DNA of 31,213 nucleotides from Paulinella micropora. Lineage: Eukaryota > Cercozoa > Imbricatea > Euglyphida. Under the pieces are notes generated by a model. That model made no database searches. It worked only from the letters and a program-made list of their open reading frames with translations, and was not told the DNA's origin. The stretch is taken from the NCBI GenBank assembly GCA_009731375.1, contig BJOX01000046.1, positions 204,146-235,358 of the forward strand, read 5' to 3'. Below are positions 9,021 to 19,315 of this stretch, piece after piece (position 1 is the first letter of the stretch; every line of letters starts with the position of its first letter). The position numbers were made by a program, and so were the translations under genes.

Positions 9021-9675
9021 ATATCAGACTGAGCGCTTTAACGACCGGCCAAAACCTTTACCGTTGACAATTCACTCTTTTTGACCGGTTCATTAGATTC
9101 TCCTCTGCACGACGTTTCGACTTCACTAACTAGTTTTTGATTTCGTTCAGAAATGATCTCAAACGATCAAATCAAAGTTCTTTTTAGAACAGATCAACTA
9201 TTGCCTTTTCCCCACTCTATTGCCTTTTCCCCCGATTTCCCTTGAAACACACACGTTGCGTTAAATTTGCGGATAAGGATAACAAGAGTGAACGGAAACA
9301 ATGTTTGACTGCTTTTACATCCGTCCCAGTCATTTTTGCCTAGCCTTCCCAAATTAGTTTGGTTTTCGAGTTCACCAACCCGACCCTATCCGTTTGATGA
9401 CTGTTAACTTGAAGCAAAAGCTTTGACAATTGGAGACTCACAATCTACGATTCACACTCGATCGTAAGTTGCATCCAAGCCTGCAACAAGTACGAAATTA
9501 CGTAAATAAACGAAGTGACCGCTCTGCTATTTACTGGTATTTCACCTGCTCTCTCAGAGTCAGGACTCAATGCAGCCATAGTGTTCTTAATAAGAGTTCG
9601 TTGTATCTGCCTACTTGAAGAGTTGTATACAAACTCACAATTCGAAATTTCCTTCCAAGTGGAAACTGATACAAT
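9021..9675. other. Unassigned unique sequence
   Basis: No gene recognised. A 16-base direct repeat (ATTGCCTTTTCCCCxx) occurs twice at about 9200-9235. The plus-strand frame 9515-9919 is open, but only its middle part matches another locus (see 9676-9822). Confidence 0.35.
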
Positions 9676-9822
9676 AGTACGATATTTAATAACCGATAAC
9701 TGTCCTAACGATATGAAGACTGTGGAATACCTAAAGGGACTCCGTAGACTTCAGACTAAAGATAACCGACAGATCGGAACGGTAAGTATTGCATATACCG
9801 GGTGGGCCTGCATAATCCCTTC
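9676..9822 (+). repeat. Dispersed repeat, copy 1
   Basis: About 145 bases matching 16331-16480: shared blocks include AACGAxATGAAGA, GATAACCGACAGA, CGGAAC and TACCGGGTGGGCC. In this copy a frame is open through the block (NDMKTVEYLKGLRRLQTKDN) and is followed by a donor-like GTAAGT; in the other copy it is broken. It may derive from a retroelement or pseudogene exon. No family was recognised. Confidence 0.55.
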
Positions 9823-9965
9823 TCCCTTCCGAGCGCGCTCACCCCTATGCGCGCGAGAAGTCGAACTTACACCGCCGCCGACCAACCTCGGGATAGAATG
9901 CAAATACGAACCTGAGTGACGGTCGTGGCCGTACTCGTATTAATGAATTAAACTGTATTTCAAGT

Positions 9966-10040
9966 TGGGCCATTCGCCAACACTTACACCGCGTAAGATT
10001 TTGAGTAACTTCAAATGGGCCATTCGCCAACACTTACACC
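9966..10040. repeat. Direct repeat, two 25-base copies
   Basis: Identical 25-base copies starting TGGGCCATTCGCC at 9966-9990 and 10016-10040, 50 bases apart. The surrounding 9823-10290 is otherwise unique and shows no gene. Confidence 0.85.
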
Positions 10041-10291
10041 CGCCCGCACCCGTTGCCCGAGATTCCAGGTACCCGTTAACATGAAGTGTTGAGTGATTTC
10101 GAGTAATATAAGGTCCCGCAAGCCTGAATAAAGCTGTTGCCCATTACTCATATGCCATATTACTCGGAACCACCCCGCACTTCCACATCCCCGATTGAAA
10201 CCGTTACCCATGACTGTTACCACATATGACCCGAATAAAATACTTTCCGCTCCCCCGACTTCCCGCTATTTGTTGCTATTTGTTAAAACGT

Positions 10292-10294
<3 letters not shown>

Positions 10295-10337
<43 letters not shown>

Positions 10338-10830
10338 ACCCCCCTTTCTCTCTCGACCTCCCTTTCTCTCTCTCTCTCCCTTGGCTTGGTTGCTTGGTTG
10401 CTTGGTTGCTTGGTTGCTTGGTTGCTTGGTTGCTTGGTTGCTTGGTTGCTTGGTTGCTTGGTTGCTTGGTTGCTTGGTTGCTTGGTTGCTTGGTTGCTTG
10501 GTTGCTTGGCTGCTTGGTTGCTTGGCTGCTTGGTTGCTTTTCTCTCTCTCTCTCTCTCTCTCGCTCTCTCTGTCTCTCTCTTTCTCCTTCTCCTTCTTCT
10601 TCTTCTTCTCCTCCTTCTCCTCCTTCTTCTCCTCAACCCCCTCCTTCTTCTCCTCCTTCTCCTTCTCTCTCTTCTCTCTCTTCTCTCTCTTCTCTCTCTT
10701 CTCTCTCTTCTCTCTCTTCTCTCTCTTCTCTTCTCTCTTCTCTCTTCTCTCTCTTCTCTCTCTTCTATCTTCTCTCTCTTCTCTCTCTTCTCTCTCTCTT
10801 CTCTCTCTTCTCTCTCTTCTCTGTCTGTTT
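10295..10830. repeat. Pyrimidine-rich satellite block: (CT)n, (GCTTGGTT)n, (TTC)n, (TCTCTCTTC)n
   Basis: A CT run is followed by about 19 copies of an octamer GCTTGGTT (10382-10540), then CT, TTC and TCTCTCTTC units. Long reading frames on both strands are periodic by-products. Confidence 0.95.
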
Positions 10831-10844
10831 TGCGTTAAATTCCG

Positions 10845-11157
10845 GAAATCACGCGTTGAAGTCAGGAAAATTTCCGGGACCCGGAAATTTTTTCGATACC
10901 TGGGAAAATTTTCGAGATCCGGGAAAGTTTTTCGGAACCTGAAAATATCCTGGGAAATTTTCAGGACCCGGAAAAGTTTTTCGAAACCTGAAAAATATCC
11001 GAAGAAATTTCCGGGATCCGGAAAAGTTTTCCGACATACGGAAAAAATTTCCGGAATCCGAAAAAGTTTTTTGACATCCAAAAAAATTTCCGAGATCCAG
11101 AAAAAATTTCCGGGATCCAGAAAAAATTTCCGGGACCCGAAAAACTTTTCCTGCTCT
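10845..11157. repeat. Palindromic minisatellite, block 1
   Basis: Degenerate units of about 27-31 bases, each centred on CCGGGACCCGG or CCGGATCCGG flanked by A/T runs, so each unit is nearly self-complementary. Related blocks lie at 11995-12145 and 12826-13150. Confidence 0.8.
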
Positions 11158-11159
11158 TG

Positions 11160-11247
<88 letters not shown>

Positions 11248-11422
11248 CCTCCGCCTGAGTTTCAACATTGTATACTTGGATGTATATGTAATTAACTATA
11301 ATGTGTAATTGCATAATGGATACGCAAATGTATGAATTTAATTCTATGAAATTGATGTAATATTGTATAAATCATCTATCCTCGGTTATGGTTTACATCT
11401 ACCTTTTGGCAATGCAGCATGG

Positions 11423-11474
<52 letters not shown>

Positions 11475-11666
11475 CTGCTGTGCTGTTTCTGGGTATTTGC
11501 TTTTAACCACCGTCTGGATTATGATTGATCGACTTGTTCGACATCTATGCATATTACATCAATTCATATAGTATTACATTAATGTATTTGCGTATCCATT
11601 ATGCAATTAGACATTATAGTTAATTACATATACATCCACGTATACAATGTTGAAACTCAGGCGGAG

Positions 11667-11741
<75 letters not shown>
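11158..11741. mobile_element. Large inverted repeat with TAG/CTA tracts at both outer ends (foldback or MITE-like)
   Basis: Left arm: (TAG)n at 11158-11247, then about 110 unique bases to 11361. Right arm: the reverse complement at about 11549-11668, then (CTA)n to 11741. The arms match at roughly 90%; shared blocks include CCGCCTGAGTTTCAACATTG and TATGTAATTAACTATAATG. The loop of about 190 bases holds a CT microsatellite (11429-11475). No transposase. It resembles a foldback or miniature inverted-repeat element; no target duplication was identified. Confidence 0.65.
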
Positions 11742-11742
<1 letters not shown>

Positions 11743-11807
11743 CTGCTGCTGCTGCTAGACTGTGCCGTACCCTACCTTATTGCTACCCTACCACTACCTT
11801 TTTCTCT

Positions 11808-11881
11808 TTCTCTCTCTCTCTCTCTCTGTCTCACGTAATGCTTTCTCTTGTCTGCCTGGCTCTGCCTGGGNNNNNNNNNNT

Positions 11882-11928
<47 letters not shown>

Positions 11929-11980
11929 GTCTCACGTAATGCTTTCTCCTTGTCTTACCTCCTGCCTGGCTCTGCCTGGG
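11808..11980. repeat. CT-rich block duplicated across an assembly gap
   Basis: The stretch (CT)n, GTCTCACGTAATGCTTTCTC and TGCCTGGCTCTGCCTGGG occurs on both sides of ten Ns (11871-11880). The two contig ends probably overlap, so the duplication may be artificial. Confidence 0.7.
11871..11880. other. Scaffold gap (10 N)
   Basis: Ten Ns, a nominal gap length. Confidence 0.98.
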
Positions 11981-11994
11981 GTTATGTGCCGGGA

Positions 11995-12145
11995 CGCGAA
12001 AAAAATTTCCTGTTGTTGACAAATTTTCCCGGAACTTGCAAAAATCTTTCAGCATCCGAAATAATGTTTCAGGACCCGGAATAATTCTTCGAGACAAAAA
12101 TTTTGCAGGACTCGAAAAATTTCACGGGACTTTTCGTGTCCTCTT
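11995..12145. repeat. Palindromic minisatellite, block 2
   Basis: Short, more degenerate run of the same GGGACCCGGAA and AAAATTTC units as block 1. Confidence 0.6.
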
Positions 12146-12178
12146 CCTGTTGCTGTTTGCTTAGACTAACTTTCACAG

Positions 12179-12749
12179 GAATGGACATGGGCCGGATGTT
12201 TTTTGGCCCGTGCCAGGTGACCTGGAGTGGACTAAAGGCTACGTCGTGGAATACCTGCACCCTTGTTTGGAGGAGGAAATTCCCACATACGTCGCAGCCC
12301 AAGAGTCTTCTTCTTGCCTCTCTTCGTCGTACGAGCAAAGTATGTTAGGTAGCAAGCAAGCGATAGTATTAGTTTCTGATGTGTTGCATTATTCTGTACA
12401 TGTGCCGGCTGATAAAGGACAGTGGCACATTGTTCATTTTTGGGGGAATGACTATATAGAAATTAATTCATTTCCTACTACACCCCCCGTTTTTTACCCG
12501 TGTTTTGTTGCACTCAAAGATGGGAAAAAGATGTTTACAAATACCAGAGAGCAGAAAGAGCCCTACACAGGTAAGGTCCAAGATTGGGACTTCAGGTTGG
12601 GAACCGAGGTGTTTGATGATGGAGAGAGAAAGCAGCACAGAGGGAAAAGATTAACTCAGACAAGCTGGGANNNNNNNNNNTTAAGCTGGGAGAGAGTTCT
12701 GCTATTTGCTACAATATATAAGAAAAACATAAGCTTTGATTGCTCGTGA
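12179..12749 (+). CDS. Hypothetical protein, possible terminal exon
   Basis: The frame is open from an acceptor-like TTTCACAG at 12171-12178 to a TGA at 12747-12749, with AATAAA at 12753-12758. The predicted protein has mixed, non-repetitive composition (for example VLHYSVHVPADKGQWHIVHF and DWDFRLGTEVFDDGERK), unlike the simple repeats around it. A 10-N gap at 12671-12680 interrupts it, so the frame across the gap is not assured. I do not recognise the family. It could be a host gene's last exon or a remnant of a retroelement protein. No upstream exon was identified, since the preceding sequence is minisatellite. Confidence 0.35.
12671..12680. other. Scaffold gap (10 N)
   Basis: Ten Ns, flanked on both sides by AAGCTGGGA (12662-12670 and 12683-12691), which suggests overlapping contig ends. 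Confidence 0.98.
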
Positions 12750-12825
12750 GTAAATAAACGTGCATTTTGATTTGTCTGAATTTCAATTAGTGTACCTCCG
12801 GGCCGGACCACATGATATCATTAAG

Positions 12826-13150
12826 CACTTCCGGGACCCAGAAAGATTTCTCAGGACCCTGCAATTTTTTCCTAGACCCGGCGATTTTTCCCGGGACCTG
12901 GCAAAAAAAATTTGCCGGGACCCGGTGAATTTTTCCTTCACTCTGCAATTTTCCCAGAACCGGTGAGAAATATTTTGCCGGGATACGGCGATTTTTTCTT
13001 ATACCCGGCAATTTTGGCCGGGACCCGGCAAAATGTGACTTTTCCTAGACCCGGCAAAATTCGCCGGAAACCGACAAAAAATCATTTCCCCGGGAAATAA
13101 AAATTTGTCAGATCCTGACAAACGAAAAAAATTTGTCAGATCCTGACAAA
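12826..13150. repeat. Palindromic minisatellite, block 3
   Basis: Units such as CGGGACCCGGCAAA and TTTGCCGGGACCCGG, grading into GTCAGATCCTGACAAA copies. Same design as block 1: a GC palindrome between A and T runs. Confidence 0.8.
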
Positions 13151-13314
13151 ATTGAAAAAAAAAATCGTCAACAATAGGAAAAATGGTTTAGTACGTTTAT
13201 TTTCGTCAAGACAAGACCCGACAAATTTTGTCGCATTTGTCGCCATAGTCACAGAACCGGCCTCTAGTCATTCATCGTCCCACCGACCTAGTGTCGGTCT
13301 AAGTTGGATGATGA

Positions 13315-13487
13315 GCATCATATCCCATACACTATCCAAGCGAGACGCGGTTGGTGTTAAATGTTCCGTTTGAACTGACAGAGGAACGGCGGATATCGGC
13401 ACACATTTGGGATGAAATAGAGGCGGAAGGTTTGCCTTTTGAGATTATCGGGGCACCGCCAGCGGCGGCAGGCCGCAGGGTCCAGAG
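13315..13487 (+). CDS. Hypothetical gene, candidate exon 1
   Basis: The frame is open from 13315 (after a TGA) to AG|GTAAGA at 13487/13488. Its best part reads ELTEERRISAHIWDEIEAEG and continues through an Ala/Pro-rich stretch to GRRVQ. The true exon start is uncertain: an acceptor-like CTGACAG lies at about 13375-13381. The two-base phase at the donor is completed by the candidate exon at 14252-14359, giving continuous protein across a 764-base intron filled with tandem repeats. No family recognised. Confidence 0.35.
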
Positions 13488-13579
13488 GTAAGAAGCGGCC
13501 TACAACGGGCGGTCACACGACCAGACTCTGAGCACGGGGACGGGCACGGTGAAGGGGGGGTGACAAACTGATAGAAGAG

Positions 13580-13680
13580 AGAGGATGAGATGGAATGATG
13601 GGTAATGATGAAGAATGATGAAGAATGATGGAGAATGATGGAGAATGATGAAGAATGAGGAGAACGGGATGAGAGACGAT
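13580..13680. repeat. AATGATGAAG-type minisatellite
   Basis: Repeated decamers AATGATGAAG/AATGATGGAG, within the putative intron between the two hypothetical exons. Confidence 0.8.
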
Positions 13681-13834
13681 GAAAGAGATGAACGGGCCAC
13701 GGGTATATTATGGGGTGATGACGGTACCAGTGAGACACGGGCTCGGGAAGACTGACAGAAAGAGGGAGGGGAGTTGCATATTTTTACCTTCATAGGTACA
13801 ACGGCGGGCACATGACCCGGACACCAGACTTAAG

Positions 13835-14215
13835 AGGTACACTTACGGGCTTACGGGATATAGCGGACTAATATTATATCACATCAGACTTTACGGGCTT
13901 ACGGGTTATATCAGAATAATACTATATCATGAGACTTTACGGGTTTATGGGGATATAATTATAGCCTAATCTTATATTATCAGACTTACGGGTCTACGGT
14001 ATATAAAAGGCAGACATGTGATAAGACTTACGGGTTTACGGGATATAACAGACAGACATGTGATAAGACTTACGGGTTTACGGGATATAACAAATAGACA
14101 TGTGATGAGACTTAACGGGCTTATGGGACATAACAGATAGACATATTATGTGGCTTTACAGGCTTACGGGACATATTAGACTAATATATTATCAGACTAT
14201 GCGGGTATATCGGGA
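13835..14215. repeat. TTACGGG-containing minisatellite
   Basis: Degenerate units of about 40-45 bases, each with ACTTACGGGTTTACGGGATATA followed by an AT-rich stretch ending GACATGTGATAAG. Superficially like a telomere repeat, but the unit is long and contains ACGGG, so an interstitial minisatellite is the better reading. Confidence 0.85.
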
Positions 14216-14251
14216 ACTAAGACGACATGTATATGTCTTGTTGCCTTGTAG

Positions 14252-14359
14252 GCCCGTTGGGGAACTGGAGAACGGGTTGGCCCAAGACTTTATAATTTTC
14301 CGCTCTCTGACGAGCGATGATATCGGGCTTCATCTAGTTTCAGACTTTGGGGATAAGGG
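14252..14359 (+). CDS. Hypothetical gene, candidate exon 2
   Basis: Bounded by a good acceptor (TTGTTGCCTTGTAG, ending 14251) and a GTATAC donor at 14360. In the phase supplied by the exon ending at 13487 it encodes PVGELENGLAQDFIIFRSLT followed by SDDIGLHLVSDFGDK. Non-repetitive protein between two tandem-repeat tracts supports a real exon. No following exon was identified. No family recognised. Confidence 0.35.
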
Positions 14360-14379
14360 GTATACGGGCTAAGACTGGG

Positions 14380-14877
14380 GCTAATACAGACAGACTAAAC
14401 CAGTTTAGGCAGGGAGGGGGGACGGGGAGGGAGAGGGGAGAGGTAGGCAGGGGATAGCAAATAGGGATATCAATAGGACGGATAGAATAAGCGAGGGTGA
14501 TGGATAGAATAGTGAGGGGGGATGGATAGAAGAGGGAGAGGGGAGGGGGCGAGGGACAGTGATGAGAAAGATGAGAAAGATGAGAAAGATGAGAAGGAGG
14601 ATGACGAGGACGACGATGATGGGGGAGCAGTAACTCAGACAGACTCGGAAAACGGAATAACAAAGGGGGCTGGGGAAGGGGCATATATAGGGTTTCGACC
14701 CTCGAGGCTTTATATATTACAGACATGCGGGGCACTAATAGACTCACAGAAGCGGCATAATGGGGACTAAGAGCGGAATCAGAGAGAGACTTTGATCATT
14801 GGGGGAAAGAAGGGATGATTGGGAAGATAGATAGGGGATAATATGTACCATTTGTGTTCTCGGCTCTCAGGTTCGTT
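14380..14877. other. Purine-rich, G-rich unassigned stretch
   Basis: GGGA/GGAT-rich sequence with (GATGAGAAA)n at about 14560-14595. It contains a short acidic frame (DEKDEKDEK) that looks like repeat translation. No gene is supported. Confidence 0.4.
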
Positions 14878-15057
14878 TCAAGCATGGCGTTTCAAAGCTG
14901 GGGGGACCGCGGCGGGGGTAGCAAAGGTTCGGGGCGCCTCGTCGTCAATATCATCCTCAGACACAACCCTTTCCTTTGCCCCTTTGCCCGCCTCCTTCCC
15001 AGGTGTCTCTTCCACCTCTCTCTTTCCACTTCCATCTCCCTTTTCTGCCGAAGCCAT
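14878..15057 (-). CDS. Small ORF, acidic/basic hypothetical protein
   Basis: ATG at 15057-15055 to TGA at 14880-14878, 59 residues: a Lys/Glu/Gly-rich start (MASAEKGDGSGKREVEETPG), an acidic run (VSEDDIDDEAP) and an Ala/Pro-rich end. Composition and codon use look protein-like, but no domain is visible. It could be a first exon whose donor I cannot choose, or chance. Upstream (15060-15600) has no other clear exon. Confidence 0.25.
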   Translation of the reverse strand: MASAEKGDGSGKREVEETPGKEAGKGAKERVVSEDDIDDEAPRTFATPAAVPPALKRHA

Positions 15058-15059
15058 AA

Positions 15060-15825
15060 TGGTGTCGTACACCTAATGTAGACACAATACCCTGTGTTGC
15101 TCGTCACGTTTATCCCCCGTTTCCACACACCGCACCCCCTCTGAGCTTCACTTTCTGCGCCCTGTGCGCTAAAAAAGAATAAGGACTTGAAGGGCAGTGA
15201 TATAACCAACATAGGCAGTGTTCCATTCTTCGTAAAAAGCCCTCAAACCCCCAAAAGGACAACATATTGGCCCAACCACCCCAAAGGTTGTCTCCCGCAA
15301 AATACGTGTTTTCCCACTTGGAGTTTTTCGCCATGATGCTCCCTTCGACTCTGCCCTGAGACGTTTGTCGCCCCCCTTGTGTTCCTTCCCATTCCAACTC
15401 CACCACTTGTTGCCCCCTTCACTCCCTTGTAATTCCAACCAACTTTCATCCCCCAATGCAGTCTTTCTGTGGGCATAAACCGTCCCAACCCTGCCATAAT
15501 CCATACCAACTTGCCACCTCCATCTAACCGTCTCCTTCTTCATATTTCCACCCTTTAAACCCATCTCATTGTCATGCCATATCAATGTCTAGTCCCCTAA
15601 GCCCCCACTTCTGTCCTGTGTTCCCTTTGACATGTTGTCCCATTCCTTTGTTCCTCCGACCCATCAACCCCCTTGACACCCTGTGAGTTCCACCCACTAT
15701 TCCGTGTCATTCCTGTGTTTCCACTCCACCAACCATCGTGAAAACACATTGCCATAACATTACAGTCCAAAGCAAACATATAACCAAGGTTTGCACAAGA
15801 TTTTTCAGCCCCTTTGTGAGTGTCG
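15060..15825. other. Unassigned stretch
   Basis: CA/CCC-rich plus strand with no convincing gene. The minus-strand frame at 15169-15585 is open but Trp/Gly/Lys-rich, with no recognisable motif. Confidence 0.3.
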
Positions 15826-15979
15826 TGACATGTGTGGTGTGTCCCTGTGACATGTGTCCACAGCAACCCCTGCTCATCCCACAAAATGCCCGAGAACCCA
15901 GAAACAGCCCATGAAAGGTATGTCCCCATCATATATGCATCCAAATGCATCCACATTCCATAACAAATGTCAAGTTTCC

Positions 15980-16037
<58 letters not shown>

Positions 16038-16192
16038 CTCATTTCTTGCCATGTGATGTGTGTCCCATGTATGGCAACCCTGCTCATTCCACCACACACA
16101 TGAGAACCCAAAAGCAACCCAAGAAATGCATGCCCCCAACACATATTCATCCAAAAATATTCATATGCCACCAATAAATGCCAAGTTCCCCC
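15826..16192. repeat. Diverged tandem duplication split by a (TA)n tract
   Basis: Two related units of about 145-155 bases (15830-15983 and 16048-16192) share CATGTGT, CCCTGCTCAT, GAGAACCCA, AGCCCATGAAA/AACCCAAGAAA and AAATGxCAAGTT. They are separated by about 50 bases of TA. Reading frames across them are not genes. Confidence 0.75.
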
Positions 16193-16330
16193 GTAAATAG
16201 ACCATGCCGCATCTTCAAATCTGTGCGTTTTTTGTCATGGCCAGAGATGTCCAAAGTTTCCGAGTTACGAGCAAAAATTTCCATACCCCGTGAACTATGT
16301 TTTTATTAGCGACTCCATTGTTACAGTGAC

Positions 16331-16480
16331 TCAATATTTAATAATATAACGACTGTCTAACGACATGAAGAATGAGGAATACCTAATGTAGAAGGAACTC
16401 CGTACTCTCCAAGCCAAGGATAACCGACAGACCGGAACATAGAGTAATGCCATTATATACCGGGTGGGCCGGCATAACTT
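16331..16480 (+). repeat. Dispersed repeat, copy 2
   Basis: Matches 9676-9822 with several small indels and substitutions. The open frame of copy 1 is interrupted here. The rest of 16193-17262 is unique-looking, with no recognised gene. Confidence 0.55.
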
Positions 16481-17262
16481 CCACTTGAATCCAACTGACA
16501 CTACACTTGAGACGACTTGTTCCCCCAAAAGGATACCTAATCCTGTAGTAAGTTACAACGAAGTGATTCCTTGTTATGAAATGTATTATAAGATGAATTC
16601 TTATTACATTTCCGGTTTTGAAGAATACTTCCGGTTTTAATGTTATATTAGGATAAAGGATATGGGGGAAGCTTGGAAGCTTGGACCCCAAAGGGCCTGT
16701 AAATCCTATATATTTTACACTTAACCTTTTACCGGAGCGGTGAAGGTTGTTAGGATGTAAGTTACACAAAGCTGTGGCATCCTTAATTAATTAACCTCCC
16801 ACGTTAATAGCGTTGACCCGAACCTCTTGCAACAAATGTAGTAACCGTTTGAAGGATAAGGAACTTGAATTTGTACGGAAATTCAGTGAAATTTACCTGA
16901 TTTTCTCGTGACTGGGAATTTAGTGCAAAATAAGGGAAATTGCAGTTATGGGTTGTTGTTTGTAGGTATGTTTTGGCATTTGTGCAGGTTACGGACATAA
17001 CGAATCGTGTCAGTTGACCCGGTCATAGGGAAACTCAGTTTCTTGCGGGGTTTTCCCTTTGGCTTGTTGTTTGGGTTGGCAATGCTGACTTCCCTTTCTA
17101 TTGGTGGCAGGAGGTTAGCCTTGAACCAGTTGCGTTCAGTAAGTTATTAAACTTTACTTTTCCTTGAGCTCGTAAGGGTAGGAGCAAGTGTCTTGATACA
17201 CTTGTGAGCACACAGATATGGATTCCGGGGCTAGAGGGTACGAGACACCTACCAGGCTTGAG

Positions 17263-17267
17263 CCTAG
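17263..17267 (-). repeat. Target-site duplication at the 3' end of element 2
   Basis: CCTAG on the plus strand, i.e. CTAGG read outward after the 3' LTR on the minus strand. The same CTAGG precedes the 5' LTR at 24296-24300. Confidence 0.6.
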
Positions 17268-17498
17268 TGTTAGAACATATACCTAAATACTGTTCCCGCA
17301 CAGAGGTAGCAAGCCGTCCACGGACCGGTTCAAGCTCAGTCACGATCGCATACCACAAGCTTTATTGAAAAGGCACAGACAGAACAACACGGCCCGGCGC
17401 GTCCTGAAGGGATGGCTCTACCGACACGCATCCTACAGACCGGCCGGGTCATTCTGAATCGGTCCGTTACCGTATTAATACAACCTATTGGTCTAACA
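17268..17498 (-). repeat. 3' LTR of element 2 (copia-like), minus orientation
   Basis: 231 bases, TGTTAG...CTAACA. Nearly identical to the reverse complement of 24301-24534, with two substitutions and one 3-base indel. The polypurine tract AGGGGGAG directly precedes it on the minus strand (17506-17499), which identifies it as the downstream LTR. Confidence 0.9.
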
Positions 17499-17508
17499 CT
17501 CCCCCTAG
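17499..17508 (-). promoter_or_regulatory. Polypurine tract, element 2
   Basis: CTAGGGGGAG on the minus strand abuts TGTTAG of the LTR. The same octamer recurs five more times on the same strand up to 22124. Confidence 0.8.
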
Positions 17509-19284
17509 ATAAAGATAATTAGCTTGCAAGCAACTTAGTTATCGCTGATCTCAAAAGGAGTATTAAGTACGAAAAAGAATTAATGTATGTATGTAATAAA
17601 AACTATGTCTGAGGAGTGACTCTACTCTAGGACCTCAAAATAGACTATATATGGATAATGCCCTGTTGCTGCTTTCCGGCACTAGACAATTAGACTAATG
17701 CCAGAAAGTCAGCTTGCTCAGCCACCAGTGATAGAGACTTAAGTGCTGAAGGCAGAGGTAATACATTCAGTCGTAGTTTCGCACACGACATGGTCTGCCC
17801 CGCAAAGACCGGCGATAACTAAGGACTTGTGTATTATCCCCCATCGCTTCCTTCAAGCACGGTTGGGCGTTGATAAGAAAATATAATCTTATCAAATCCA
17901 AGCCTTCGCTCACATCCTAGCGATAATGACTATCTCGCGATGCTACTACTATCCAGTACGCACACATAAAACACCAAGAAAGCAATAAGCATAGGTATGG
18001 AAAATCAGCATAAAGACGCAGCAACATACACAACTAGAAGCTATGTAATGCGGATAAAAAGGATATATGATTTTCAGATATGATGTTTGTATATGAACAT
18101 ATAATAGTAAGAAGTACATGATGGTCAGTATGGTTAGCGGCTTTATTTGATATATTGATAATCTAGAGAAATCTCAACATATCGAAATTATATATTAAGC
18201 TATCCATAAATCCATACATGCAATCTTACAGGATAGTATACTATATATATGAGAAAATATGAAATATATCGATATGTAAAATATAAATGATAAATATATG
18301 ATATATTATATATGGTCAACAAGTATTGGTAATATGTATAGTTACCCCGATTGAGCATCCTAAAGACAGGTAAGTATACTGACTATAGCATGTCTGATCG
18401 GGGTATCAATGATGATGATCTCCGGTGCCTACTCAACCATGCATTTATGAAACACGACACTTCAAGTATGCAGAAACATTGATACAAATATGCCAACACA
18501 ACATTACCATACATTATATGACATCACAGTAAACAGACGATATATATAAATGAAACAGACCCGCAGGACAATACGACAAGGCAGACCCCGGGAACAGACC
18601 CGATAATTTACAAACGTCGAACACAACCCGGAAATACGTAAATCCCGAATCAGTCCCGGAAATTGTCTTGAGATCTTGGCCCTCCTGTCCTTGCCCACGA
18701 TCGCACCTGTCAATATATACGTAAAGCACCGACCAAGCGAGAAAGCAAGCAAAGATCTATAATATCGAATGTTTGTATCATTTATCAAATATGCGAAAAC
18801 ATGCGTAAAAGGCCAGAAAGCAATAATGAAAACAAAGAGGTACTGGTGTAAGGAATGAATCAGATGACTGTGAGGCTAGTGTACCTATACTTACCTGGGT
18901 ACTTCCTACGTCTTATGCGAAGTCGCCGCCGCATGACCTAAACAAACCTACACAACTTTCCGGATTTTCATGAAATAATTTCCGTGGAATTACTTCTGGC
19001 GATATATATATATATATATATATATAACATGTACTATAGATATGTGTATGTCATAAAGTCAGTATAAGTCATATAATATACAAGCGATTGTCTCCCCCTC
19101 GTCCTACCGCATATTCATTGTTGAATTAGCAACAGTGACACATAGTAGATGCTCATCAAATTCATACATGAAGCGAAGGAAAGCAGGGAACCAAATGCAT
19201 GTATACAACATGGATATGCTTTACGACATAAACATATATATTATATATATATATATATGTATGTATATTATGTATATATAATAT

Positions 19285-19315
<31 letters not shown>

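Noticed and set aside
8281-9067. Lys/Arg/Glu homopolymer reading frames
   Set aside because: Pure GAA repeat translation, partly overlapping the LTR of element 1.
10195-11163. Long frames (Leu/Ser-rich and WLLGCLVA repeats) on both strands
   Set aside because: Periodic translation of the (GCTTGGTT)n and pyrimidine repeats, open in several frames at once.
14522-14770. Acidic frame DEKDEKDEK
   Set aside because: Mostly a GATGAGAAA repeat; no splice or start evidence linking it to the neighbouring hypothetical exons.
15597-16154. 185-residue minus-strand frame with Trp-rich repeats and an Ile/Tyr run
   Set aside because: Created by a tandem duplication flanking a TA microsatellite.
16804-16998. 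Small minus-strand frame upstream of element 2
   Set aside because: Short, no motif, and no splice support.
17098-17358. 86-residue minus-strand frame
   Set aside because: Spans an LTR end and its flank, so not a gene.
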